Source of the DNA: a virus
DNA length: 56,081 nucleotides
Strand: one strand, 5' to 3'
IMG/VR virus record: IMGVR_UViG_3300007760_000615
Coordinates: 1 to 56,081 of that record
How positions within the stretch are numbered: the stretch's first letter is position 1; every line of letters starts with the position of its first letter. Positions 1 through 6,962 of this stretch are shown here, one piece after another. A model generated the notes under the pieces. It made no database searches and had not been told where the DNA came from. It saw only the letters and a list, made by a program, of their open reading frames with translations. A program made the translations under genes and the position numbers.

Positions 1-94
1 GCCACCAAGTAATATTGGTGGAGGTGGTCGGTACTGCCCCGACGTCCGCAACGTTTATTTCAGATACTTCAACGTCTGCATAATATTTAAGCAT
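1..94 (-). CDS. N-terminal fragment of an unknown protein, cut by the window edge
   Basis: An open minus-strand frame starts with ATG at 94 and runs off the left edge. The 31 visible residues begin MLKYYADVEVSEINVADVGA and include a Thr/Ser-rich stretch and Trp-Trp. The fragment is too short to assign. Its strand and its divergence from the early unit to the right fit a late virion gene, but that is inference. No clear Shine-Dalgarno site precedes the start. Confidence 0.5.
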   Translation of the reverse strand, partial: MLKYYADVEVSEINVADVGAVPTTSTNITWW

Positions 95-98
95 AAAG

Positions 99-127
99 TT
101 GACAAAAAGTCAAATCTATGCTAAATT
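99..127 (+). promoter_or_regulatory. Early sigma70-like promoter
   Basis: TTGACA at 99-104 and TAAATT at 122-127 are 17 bp apart. The stretch TATGCTAAATTAATAA closely matches the promoter at 49027-49054 (TATGCTAAAATTAATAA), so it looks like a member of the same early family. It precedes the ATG at 141. The TTG at 99 is therefore read as a -35 box, not a start codon. Confidence 0.6.
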
Positions 128-140
128 AATAAGTAGATAT

Positions 141-338
141 ATGAGAACTTTTACCTTTACTGATGAAAAAGAAATTAATGTAACCAAAGAACATATGAGT
201 TACAAAAAAGCAGTGAAGTCGTTTCAAAATTCTCATAAAATACCGACAGTAAAGATTACATATACCAATAAAAAAGGGACGGCTGTTGACAGATGGATTA
301 AACTTCCAATTGGTAGGAAGAAAAAGTTAGGAAAGTAA
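141..338 (+). CDS. Small basic protein of unknown function
   Basis: This 65-aa protein is rich in Lys and Thr. It begins MRTFTFTDEKEIN and ends in a basic IGRKKKLGK tail. I chose ATG 141 over an upstream in-frame TTG because that TTG is the -35 box of the early promoter. It is the first gene of the short early unit that also encodes a 46-aa basic protein and bL12. No family is recognised. The basic tail would suit nucleic-acid or ribosome binding, but that is speculation. Confidence 0.55.
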   Translation: MRTFTFTDEKEINVTKEHMSYKKAVKSFQNSHKIPTVKITYTNKKGTAVDRWIKLPIGRKKKLGK

Positions 339-346
339 AGAGTAAA

Positions 347-487
347 GTGGCATATAGAATCAAGAGATTGATTTGTAGATTGAGAATGTGGTACGCAGAA
401 GTAAGAGGACACAAGGGGATGAGATGGAATTACGAACCTAGTGAGCACTATATGGGCAGACACAAACGCAATGACAAAGATAGATAA
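347..487 (+). CDS. Small basic protein overlapping the bL12 start
   Basis: A 46-codon frame starts at GTG 347 and ends at TAA 487, overlapping the bL12 start (471) in another frame by 17 nt. The product is basic and aromatic, with a core around MWYAEVRGHKGMRWNYEPSE and a charged end RHKRNDKDR. The overlap suggests translational coupling to bL12, which lacks a good Shine-Dalgarno site of its own. An ATG at 389 is a possible shorter start. Function unknown. Confidence 0.5.
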   Translation: MAYRIKRLICRLRMWYAEVRGHKGMRWNYEPSEHYMGRHKRNDKDR

Positions 488-836
488 TTTAATAGAAGAA
501 CTTGGTAAACTTACAGTTGTAGAAGCAGGAGAGCTTTCTAAAAGACTGGAGAAAGCATGGGGATTAAACCTAGATGCATTTACAGGTGCTCAAGTCCAAG
601 TTCAAGCACCGGTAGAGGCTAAAGCAACAGCAACCGTAATATTAACTGGTTACCCTGCTGATAAAAAAATTAGTGTACTTAAAAAAGTACGTGAGTTTAT
701 TGATATGGGTTTAATGGAGGCTAAAAACTTTGTAGAAGCATTACCTAAGCCTGTTAAAGAAGATATTGATAAAGAAGAAGCAGAAAAAGTCAAAAAAGCA
801 CTAGAAGAAGCAGGCGGAACTGTCGAATTAAAGTAA
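471..836 (+). CDS. rplL: Ribosomal protein bL12 (L7/L12), phage-encoded
   Basis: bL12 forms the flexible stalk of the large ribosomal subunit, recruiting and stimulating translational GTPases. This 121-aa protein has the usual length and both domains: an N-terminal dimerisation segment (MTKIDNLIEELGKLTVVEAG), a short Val/Ala/Pro hinge near residues 40-55, and the globular C-terminal domain. The C-terminal domain keeps the family pattern around KKISVLKKVREF, GLMEAKNFVE, LPKPVKED and KKALEEAGGTVELK. ATG 471 gives the standard N-terminus; a GTG at 441 would add ten atypical residues. It ends the early unit at the left and meets the next gene tail to tail with one base between. bL12 in marine phages is known. 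A role in replacing host bL12 on ribosomes is inferred. Confidence 0.95.
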   Translation: MTKIDNLIEELGKLTVVEAGELSKRLEKAWGLNLDAFTGAQVQVQAPVEAKATATVILTGYPADKKISVLKKVREFIDMGLMEAKNFVEALPKPVKEDIDKEEAEKVKKALEEAGGTVELK

Positions 837-837
837 T

Positions 838-2118
838 TTAACTTAAAGTATTAGAAGATTCGTTTAGGTCAAGTGCATCAGCAATTTGTTGTCGATCATG
901 ATCGTTGAGATTATTCAATAATAATTCACTTTGATTGTAAATACTATTGTTTTGTGTAGAGATACCCAATTGTGTACAGCATTCGGTGATAATTTCTTCT
1001 GTAGTTTTAAAATCAAATCCTTTAGTGTCAATTCTAGAATTTTTTATAGCCTTATTTGCGACACTAACTAAATCAACATAATCAGTAACATCAGGTAATC
1101 CTTTATTTTGTAATATATCAGCTATTACTGATTCTTTATCAAAATCAGTACTTGTGTTGTACATAGGATTTAAATTTGCTGAATTAGTTTTGTATTCATT
1201 AAAGTAAGTTTGCCAATCTGCATTTTGTGACACACGAGCTATGAGTTTGTTTAATTGCAGGTCTTCAGCTAAACTGGTATAGCTCATATTATTTGTAAGT
1301 CTTTCAATTTCAGTTCTAATACCAGACACGTTAGAAATTTCTAAATTTACTTGAGTGTTTATTTCTTCTCTGATAGCGATCAAGTCAACAGTTGGATCTC
1401 CTGGAAGAGCGGCTATTCGAGTTTGTAAGTTGGCCATATTACCTGCGGCTGTGTTTACCCTATTATCTAAAGTTGTTTGGAAGTCTGTAGAGTCAGCTAC
1501 AACGGTTGCTAAGAAATCAATCAACTGTGTGTTTGAATATCTCACCGCCGCTGTGGCAGTGGCTAGAGCACTGATTCTTCTCGAATTTGTGTCTATTAGT
1601 TCTAATGTTTGTTTTAATCTTGTAAACACAGGTTTAGAACTATCTTCAGTTTCTAAAAATTTATTGTTCAGTATGCCTAGATGATCGTTTACATCTCTGC
1701 TTTTTTCAGAAGCAGGCACTCCATATAGTTGTGGAATTAAAGATTGCATAGTTTGAACACTTTGTAATATTTCTAAAAAACTGCCTCTGCCATCATCACC
1801 TGATTCGATTTCAGGATCTCCTGGAATAATTGTACCATCAAGTATAGTAGATGTGTGTCTTATTGCATCTTTAAGATAACGTCCAATTTGTAGATGAGGC
1901 TGTGCGTTATATAAAGTTTCTAGTGCATCGTTTTTTTGTGATGTAGTTAATACGGTATTATCGTGTATTGCTGTGTCCATATCAAATGTAGATTTGATCC
2001 ACAAATAGCCATCGTCTTTATCAACATTTTTAATTTCATTAATTGCATTTTCTAAACCTTGATTTGAAAAGTTTGGATCTGCATTAACTAGTGATGTCAA
2101 GCCTTTATTAATTGCCAT
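838..2118 (-). CDS. Unknown 426-aa protein downstream of the PAAR gene
   Basis: The protein is mostly polar and helical, with no signal peptide, membrane segment or catalytic motif that I recognise. It starts MAINKGLTSLVNADPNFSNQ and has long stretches rich in Asn, Asp, Leu and Thr, typical of phage structural proteins. Its Shine-Dalgarno GGAGG lies inside the last Gly codons of the PAAR gene, which ends 2 bp before this gene's start. The two genes should be one late transcript from the TATAAATA promoter at 2443. A baseplate or tail role is inferred from this linkage only. Confidence 0.75.
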   Translation of the reverse strand: MAINKGLTSLVNADPNFSNQGLENAINEIKNVDKDDGYLWIKSTFDMDTAIHDNTVLTTSQKNDALETLYNAQPHLQIGRYLKDAIRHTSTILDGTIIPGDPEIESGDDGRGSFLEILQSVQTMQSLIPQLYGVPASEKSRDVNDHLGILNNKFLETEDSSKPVFTRLKQTLELIDTNSRRISALATATAAVRYSNTQLIDFLATVVADSTDFQTTLDNRVNTAAGNMANLQTRIAALPGDPTVDLIAIREEINTQVNLEISNVSGIRTEIERLTNNMSYTSLAEDLQLNKLIARVSQNADWQTYFNEYKTNSANLNPMYNTSTDFDKESVIADILQNKGLPDVTDYVDLVSVANKAIKNSRIDTKGFDFKTTEEIITECCTQLGISTQNNSIYNQSELLLNNLNDHDRQQIADALDLNESSNTLS

Positions 2119-2120
2119 TC

Positions 2121-2435
2121 TTATCCTCCAGCAAAAACATTAGGTGAACCTTGAAACAATGCTCCTTGATCAGTTGAGTCACCAGCTCTTGCCACTGGTA
2201 TGCCTAGAGCAAATACTGAACTAGAACCCATATTAACTTTTGCTCGGTGAGGTAAACAACAAGGATATTTGCCACACCTCCTTAATATAGTATGTGGTAA
2301 ACAACGATCACCTGGTCTAAGAACTGCTATGCCATTTGCCACAACAGAACCTTGTGTTGCTATACATCCTATTTGGAATGTACAGGGGTGACCGGTTTTT
2401 GCTAGGTCTATTCGATCTCTGCTTATTGCTGGCAT
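2121..2435 (-). CDS. PAAR-domain spike-tip protein (T4 gp5.4-like)
   Basis: PAAR proteins form a small cone that caps the central baseplate spike and helps pierce the host envelope. The 104-aa protein has the typical length and pattern: repeated short Gly/Ala/Val motifs, His and Cys residues able to hold a metal (TGHPCTFQIGCIA, PGDRCLPHTILRRCG, CCLPHRAKV), and the ending PVARAGDSTDQG plus GSPNVFAGG. It starts 7 nt after a perfect TATAAATA, so its late mRNA should be nearly leaderless. The following 426-aa gene is coupled to it. Confidence 0.85.
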   Translation of the reverse strand: MPAISRDRIDLAKTGHPCTFQIGCIATQGSVVANGIAVLRPGDRCLPHTILRRCGKYPCCLPHRAKVNMGSSSVFALGIPVARAGDSTDQGALFQGSPNVFAGG

Positions 2436-2442
2436 AATGTAT

Positions 2443-2450
2443 TATTTATA
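2443..2450 (-). promoter_or_regulatory. T4-type late promoter (TATAAATA)
   Basis: A perfect T4 late consensus on the minus strand ends 7 nt before the PAAR start codon. With T4 geometry (+1 six nt past the last A) the leader would be about 2 nt. Confidence 0.75.
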
Positions 2451-2470
2451 GTAGTAGAAAACCGCTATTA

Positions 2471-4240
2471 TTATATCGGAAATAACGTTTTATCGTTCCT
2501 GGTCCATATTTCCCACCTACCTTTTTTTGAATATATAGGATTGCTATTATATGGAGCAATCATTTTATAAGACTTAACCCATTCACGACCAAACCATGTG
2601 GGAATATGTCTATTAACAGACAAAGATTTTTTATAGAAATCAAATAGTTCTTTATTTTTCTTTTCAGTTATCCAGTTGTGTGCAGGACTGTCCCATCCTG
2701 TTTTTCTTTTATCAATAATGTAGTTGGGTAATATATTTTTGTATGCTTTCCTAGGTAAACTTTTTCTAAGTTCTAAACTGTGTATTTTGTCTTTGCTTGG
2801 AATGGATAATGCATAATTCATAAAAAGTTTTGTAGCATAAGGAAATCGTGATTCAATAGAATTTGCCATTCCAAATTTATCAGCAAATCCAAAATATTCC
2901 TCTGATGCAAAACTTAGACATTCTAGACCTATAAAAGATGCACACACGTCATCAGGATTCCACAAGCTACTATCGTTATAAATTTTAATAAACTCTTCCA
3001 GCACATCTTGTTTAGTTGGTAAGTTTTGATCAATTGGTACAGGTTCTCTAATATAAGTTAATAATTCTTTATTAATTAATTCTTTCCAACTTTTAATATT
3101 TGATGATAATAACTTGTAATGATGTTTGTATCCACATAGCATTTCATCTCCTAGATCTCCTGTCAATGCTACAACAATACCTTTATTTTTCATATAATTG
3201 CTCATTTGGTAATAAGCAGGCATACTACAATTTAATATAGGTTCTTCATAATGATATACTGCTTTTAAAAAATTATCTTTATAATCTTTAGGAGTACACA
3301 AAACAGGATTCAAATTTAAATTAAAGTCTTTAGTAAATCTTTTTGCAGTATCAAAGTCAGAATGAAAATCTTCCCAATCATTTTCTATTAAAGGATCATA
3401 GTGATGTGTAAAACAATCCATGGAACCTAAGTGCTTTTTTGCTTCATATACCATTACACTTGAATCTAATCCTCCACTTAAAAATGAACCTATTTTTCTT
3501 CTTCCAATAGTAGTCATTTTAACAGTTTTACTCATTACATCTCTATATTCTTCAGGATCAAATTTATGATTTGAGGTAGGTTTCGTATAGATTCTATAAC
3601 TATTTTTTATTTTTTTATTTTCTATATCATAAACAATACTTTCTCCGGGTAGTACTTTTTTAATATTTGTAAAAAATGTATCACGTAATGGATTAACTCC
3701 AATAAGTTCTAACGATTTCATAGCAAATGGATTAATATTATGAGCATTGGGTACTTTGTTTATTAGTCCTTTTATTTCAGAACCAAATACTAATCCTTCT
3801 TTTATTTCTGCATAGTATACAGGTTTAATTCCTGCATGGTCTCTGCTTAATGTAATTTGTTTCTTCTTTGGTTCATAGTATGCAAAGCCATGCATAGAAT
3901 CTATTTCTTCTAAAAATGCTAGTCCAAATGTATCCAGTCCCCAAGCAAGTAGTTCGGTATCGCAACCTGTAGTATCTGTAAATTGTTTGTATTTTGTTTT
4001 AAGTTCGTAGTAATTAAAAATTTCACCATTATAAACAAGTGTGTTTCCTTTGGGAGTTATCCAAGGTTGCATTGATTGTTTTGGGTTTGCCATTATACTT
4101 AAAAGATTGTGTCCAAGTGTTACGTTATAATTTGGATCACACCAAACTTTGGATCCATCTGGACCTCGATAGTTACAAGTGTCTATATAATTTTGTATAA
4201 ATTTAGGATTATGATCAGTTATTCCGTATATTCCACACAT
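2471..4240 (-). CDS. asnB: Asparagine synthase (glutamine-hydrolysing)-like amidotransferase
   Basis: AsnB-type enzymes split glutamine and transfer ammonia to an adenylated carboxylate, classically aspartate to asparagine. This 589-aa protein is near full family length. It opens with the nucleophile Cys2 (MCGIYG), has the glutaminase-domain motifs RGPDG and YNGEIFNYYEL, and carries the PP-loop SGGLDSS at about residues 255-261 followed by GDLGDEMLCGY. All key motifs are intact. It starts 3 nt after the SDR stop, so it is probably in one operon with the SDR, the beta-helix protein and possibly more. AsnB-like enzymes in such settings also amidate sugars or peptides, so true asparagine synthesis is not assured. 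Confidence 0.9.
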   Translation of the reverse strand: MCGIYGITDHNPKFIQNYIDTCNYRGPDGSKVWCDPNYNVTLGHNLLSIMANPKQSMQPWITPKGNTLVYNGEIFNYYELKTKYKQFTDTTGCDTELLAWGLDTFGLAFLEEIDSMHGFAYYEPKKKQITLSRDHAGIKPVYYAEIKEGLVFGSEIKGLINKVPNAHNINPFAMKSLELIGVNPLRDTFFTNIKKVLPGESIVYDIENKKIKNSYRIYTKPTSNHKFDPEEYRDVMSKTVKMTTIGRRKIGSFLSGGLDSSVMVYEAKKHLGSMDCFTHHYDPLIENDWEDFHSDFDTAKRFTKDFNLNLNPVLCTPKDYKDNFLKAVYHYEEPILNCSMPAYYQMSNYMKNKGIVVALTGDLGDEMLCGYKHHYKLLSSNIKSWKELINKELLTYIREPVPIDQNLPTKQDVLEEFIKIYNDSSLWNPDDVCASFIGLECLSFASEEYFGFADKFGMANSIESRFPYATKLFMNYALSIPSKDKIHSLELRKSLPRKAYKNILPNYIIDKRKTGWDSPAHNWITEKKNKELFDFYKKSLSVNRHIPTWFGREWVKSYKMIAPYNSNPIYSKKGRWEIWTRNDKTLFPI

Positions 4241-4243
4241 AAG

Positions 4244-4918
4244 TTACCATGGTATAGAGTTGCCTTGCCAATCTATAAATGTTCCGTTCATTGATTCATC
4301 CATTTTGTTAATTGACTTTATTATATTTTCTGCTGTTTCTTCTGGTGATTGATCTGCATCGGCACCACCCATATCAGTTCGAGACCAACCAGGGTTAATA
4401 CAAGTAATAACAATGTTATCATTTTTCCAATCGACTGATAAACTTTTTGCCGCGGCATTCATTGCCGCTTTTGATGTTCTATATATTGTAAATTTTCCTC
4501 TGTGTCTATGCCAACCTATACTAGCCTTTTGTGCAGATACAAATACAATTTTTTTCTTTGTTCCTGCTAGTATATTATTTTTTAATTGATGTGTTAACAA
4601 TATAGGTCCTATAGCATTAGTCATTATTTCGTCTTGCCATATCTTAACATCTACTTTAGTTTCGTGATCATACGTAAACCTTCCAGCATTATTAATTAAT
4701 ATGTCAATAGGGGTGTCCCCAACGTTATTAGAAAACTCATAGATACTATTAGGATTTAATAAATCAAGTTTATAAATTTTAACATTAGGAAGTTTCTTTA
4801 ATTCTAAAACATTATTAATATTTCTTACTCCGGTAATAACATTATAACCTAATTTTGAAAATTGTTTAGCAAATTCTAGACCAAGACCTCTGTTTCCACC
4901 TGTAATTAAAACGTTCAT
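4244..4918 (-). CDS. Short-chain dehydrogenase/reductase (SDR)
   Basis: This is a 224-aa NAD(P)-dependent oxidoreductase of the classical SDR fold. The cofactor motif TGGNRGLGLEFAKQ is at residues 7-20, followed by NNAG, a catalytic Ser in VFVSAQKAS, the YRTSK Tyr-x-x-x-Lys pair, and the INPGW motif after the active site. It lies between a double-stranded beta-helix protein and AsnB with gaps of 8 and 3 nt, so the three likely act together. The substrate cannot be told from the sequence; a sugar or a small hydroxy compound are both possible. Confidence 0.88.
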   Translation of the reverse strand: MNVLITGGNRGLGLEFAKQFSKLGYNVITGVRNINNVLELKKLPNVKIYKLDLLNPNSIYEFSNNVGDTPIDILINNAGRFTYDHETKVDVKIWQDEIMTNAIGPILLTHQLKNNILAGTKKKIVFVSAQKASIGWHRHRGKFTIYRTSKAAMNAAAKSLSVDWKNDNIVITCINPGWSRTDMGGADADQSPEETAENIIKSINKMDESMNGTFIDWQGNSIPW

Positions 4919-4926
4919 ATTTTTAA

Positions 4927-5817
4927 TTAGTTACACCCATATGCTATTAAAACTTTTCGTGAGTTATTACTATCATTTACTACAGAATGTACGTAATCAC
5001 TAGTATTAACTAACAGTAAATTATCAAGAGGAACAAGTCCTGCTTCATTAAATTTAAAATATATATTTTTGTCGGAACTAAAACTATAATAAAGTTTTTT
5101 ACAACCTTTTTTATATGGCCAAAGATTTTTATTTGTGCTGTCATCGATATGTATTGGTATGTAACTAAAAGGATCTAAAGTAGCAATAAAAATATCTAAT
5201 ATACTTGTATAGCCAACTGTTTTAAAAAGTTTAATTGCATCATTGTTATCAATTTTATTAAAGTTAATAAGAGGAAGGTCTGCTCTTGGTTTTAATGTTT
5301 GGAAAGACCACCCAGGTTCAACGTTATCATTATATTTTAATTGTGATTCAAATTTACGTAACATTTCATTTTTATTAATTGTTGGTGTAGTAAAAATTTT
5401 ATAAGGGGGATTGTCTTTCCACCAATGTGGTCCGTTTGCATTTTTAAAAAATGAGTTAATACTTTCAGAATATAATTTACTTAACGTAATTGGTCTATCG
5501 ACAGTAAGCATATAGTTGTCATATAGTTCTTTATTAAAATCGTCACTGTTAATATCTTTCCTGCAACAAGAAATCATACATCCTAAATTTGTGTGTATCC
5601 AAATATGAAAAGAATTATTTTTAATGTAACCTGTGTGTATTAACTCTCCAATTGATTCGTTGTTAATTAATATATCATTTATTTGTATATTAGATGTAGT
5701 AAGTAAATACCAACCATCTAGTCCTGAAATTTTTGTATTATTTTTTGTATAGATTTTATATCCGTCGAGGGATTCTAAAGTAATATCAGTAATACCTGCT
5801 TGTATGGAAATGTACAT
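4927..5817 (-). CDS. Unknown protein with a double-stranded beta-helix (hydroxylase-like) C-terminus
   Basis: This is a 296-aa protein. The C-terminal third contains IPIHIDDSTN, giving an H-x-D pair, then a distal His in DYVHSVVND and an Arg in SRKVLIAYG. This order resembles Fe(II)/2-oxoglutarate or aspartyl-hydroxylase-type beta-helix enzymes. The N-terminal half is not recognised; it has many Asn/Ile residues and a CMISCC cysteine cluster. The gene starts 6 nt after the late element ATTAAATA and heads the SDR-asnB series. The hydroxylase assignment is tentative, because the metal ligands are inferred by spacing only. Confidence 0.6.
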   Translation of the reverse strand: MYISIQAGITDITLESLDGYKIYTKNNTKISGLDGWYLLTTSNIQINDILINNESIGELIHTGYIKNNSFHIWIHTNLGCMISCCRKDINSDDFNKELYDNYMLTVDRPITLSKLYSESINSFFKNANGPHWWKDNPPYKIFTTPTINKNEMLRKFESQLKYNDNVEPGWSFQTLKPRADLPLINFNKIDNNDAIKLFKTVGYTSILDIFIATLDPFSYIPIHIDDSTNKNLWPYKKGCKKLYYSFSSDKNIYFKFNEAGLVPLDNLLLVNTSDYVHSVVNDSNNSRKVLIAYGCN

Positions 5818-5823
5818 TAAAGG

Positions 5824-5831
5824 TATTTAAT
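5824..5831 (-). promoter_or_regulatory. T4-type late promoter (ATTAAATA)
   Basis: This minus-strand late element ends 6 nt before the ATG at 5817. The predicted leader is 1 nt. Confidence 0.65.
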
Positions 5832-5841
5832 AATAGAGATT

Positions 5842-6942
5842 TTACAGTTTGAATTTACTGAATTGATCCTTTTCAACGTCTTGTTTGATACCACCTACAA
5901 TGTAGGATTCAACTTCTGTTTCTTGTGGTGCTACTTGTAAGCCTTTAGAACTTAACCAGTGTGTAGTCCATGGTAATGGATTTTGATTTGCTGGAACATC
6001 GTATATTGGATCAAGGTTTAATGCTCGTAGTCTTTTATTTGCTATCCATTCTACATATCTAGAAAGTAGTCGTTCATTAAGTCCAATTATAGAGCCATCT
6101 TTAAAGAGATAGTTACACCATGCTTTTTCTTCCTCAACACATTTTTTCCACATTTTAATTACATCATCTTTGCATTCTTTTATAAGTGGTTTCATTTCTT
6201 TGTCATCACCATTCATCCAATTTTTAATAATGTGTGTTGTAATTGCTAGATGCTGAGATTCATCACGTGCTATTAATGAAAGTATTTTAGCAGAACCTTC
6301 CATAAGTTTAAGTTCACCAAACGCGAAAGTACAAGCAAATGAAACATAGAATCTTAATCCTTCTAGCATATTAACGTTTACCATTGCTAGATATAATTTT
6401 TTCTTTAATACTCTTGTTGATCCTTTGCCATTAACGTCCCATTGTTTTGCGTAATCAATAAAATCATCATAATGTTTTGTAACTGATGTTGCCCTTTTTA
6501 TTATTTCTTTGTCATCAATAATTTTATCAAGTACATCACTTGGATTAGCATAAACATTTTTCATAATATGTGTGTATGCTCTAGAGTGTATAGTTTCAAA
6601 AAAATCCCAAGTAACAATACAACTTTCTAATTCAGGTAGTGAACAATATGGTAAAAATGCAATTACTGGACCACGTCCTTGTACACTATCTAGTAGTGTT
6701 TGATATTTTAAATTAGATGTAAAAATGTGTTTTTGTTCTGGACGAAACTGTGCGTAATCTGATCTATCTTTTTGTAATGATACTTCTTCAGGTCTCCAAA
6801 AGTAACCTAGTTGTGTTTGTGTTAGTTTATCAAATACAGGATATTTAAAAGTGTCAAACCTTTGAACATTTTGATCGTCACCAAAAAACATTGGTTGTTT
6901 AGTGAAGTCTATATTAGACTGATTAAAAATAGTCTTACTCAT
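5842..6942 (-). CDS. nrdB: Ribonucleotide reductase class Ia, small (radical) subunit
   Basis: NrdB holds the diiron-tyrosyl radical that NrdA uses to reduce ribonucleoside diphosphates for DNA synthesis. At 366 aa it is of normal length. Diiron and radical residues are visible in LLDSVQGR (Asp), WDFFETIHSRAYTHI (Glu, His and the radical Tyr) and ARDESQHLAITTHI (Glu, His). It lies 20 nt after nrdA, with a late-type ATTAAATA element between the genes. It can therefore be transcribed with nrdA or alone. The C-terminal tail, which normally docks on NrdA, ends FSKFKL. Confidence 0.96.
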   Translation of the reverse strand: MSKTIFNQSNIDFTKQPMFFGDDQNVQRFDTFKYPVFDKLTQTQLGYFWRPEEVSLQKDRSDYAQFRPEQKHIFTSNLKYQTLLDSVQGRGPVIAFLPYCSLPELESCIVTWDFFETIHSRAYTHIMKNVYANPSDVLDKIIDDKEIIKRATSVTKHYDDFIDYAKQWDVNGKGSTRVLKKKLYLAMVNVNMLEGLRFYVSFACTFAFGELKLMEGSAKILSLIARDESQHLAITTHIIKNWMNGDDKEMKPLIKECKDDVIKMWKKCVEEEKAWCNYLFKDGSIIGLNERLLSRYVEWIANKRLRALNLDPIYDVPANQNPLPWTTHWLSSKGLQVAPQETEVESYIVGGIKQDVEKDQFSKFKL

Positions 6943-6950
6943 TATAGTTG

Positions 6951-6958
6951 TATTTAAT
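6951..6958 (-). promoter_or_regulatory. T4-type late promoter (ATTAAATA) between nrdA and nrdB
   Basis: This minus-strand element ends 8 nt before the nrdB ATG at 6942. It would give nrdB its own late transcript with a leader of about 3 nt. Confidence 0.6.
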
Positions 6959-6962
6959 TATA

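Noticed and set aside
1-90. Possible tmRNA or tRNA-like sequence (GGTACTGCCCCGACGTCC)
   Set aside because: The minus strand is fully open from ATG 94 and reads as a normal protein start. The TCGG/CCGA pairing is too short and no tRNA-like acceptor or T-arm could be built.
99-140. TTG at 99 as start of the first plus-strand gene
   Set aside because: It is the -35 box of a promoter that matches the early family; ATG 141 is the better start.
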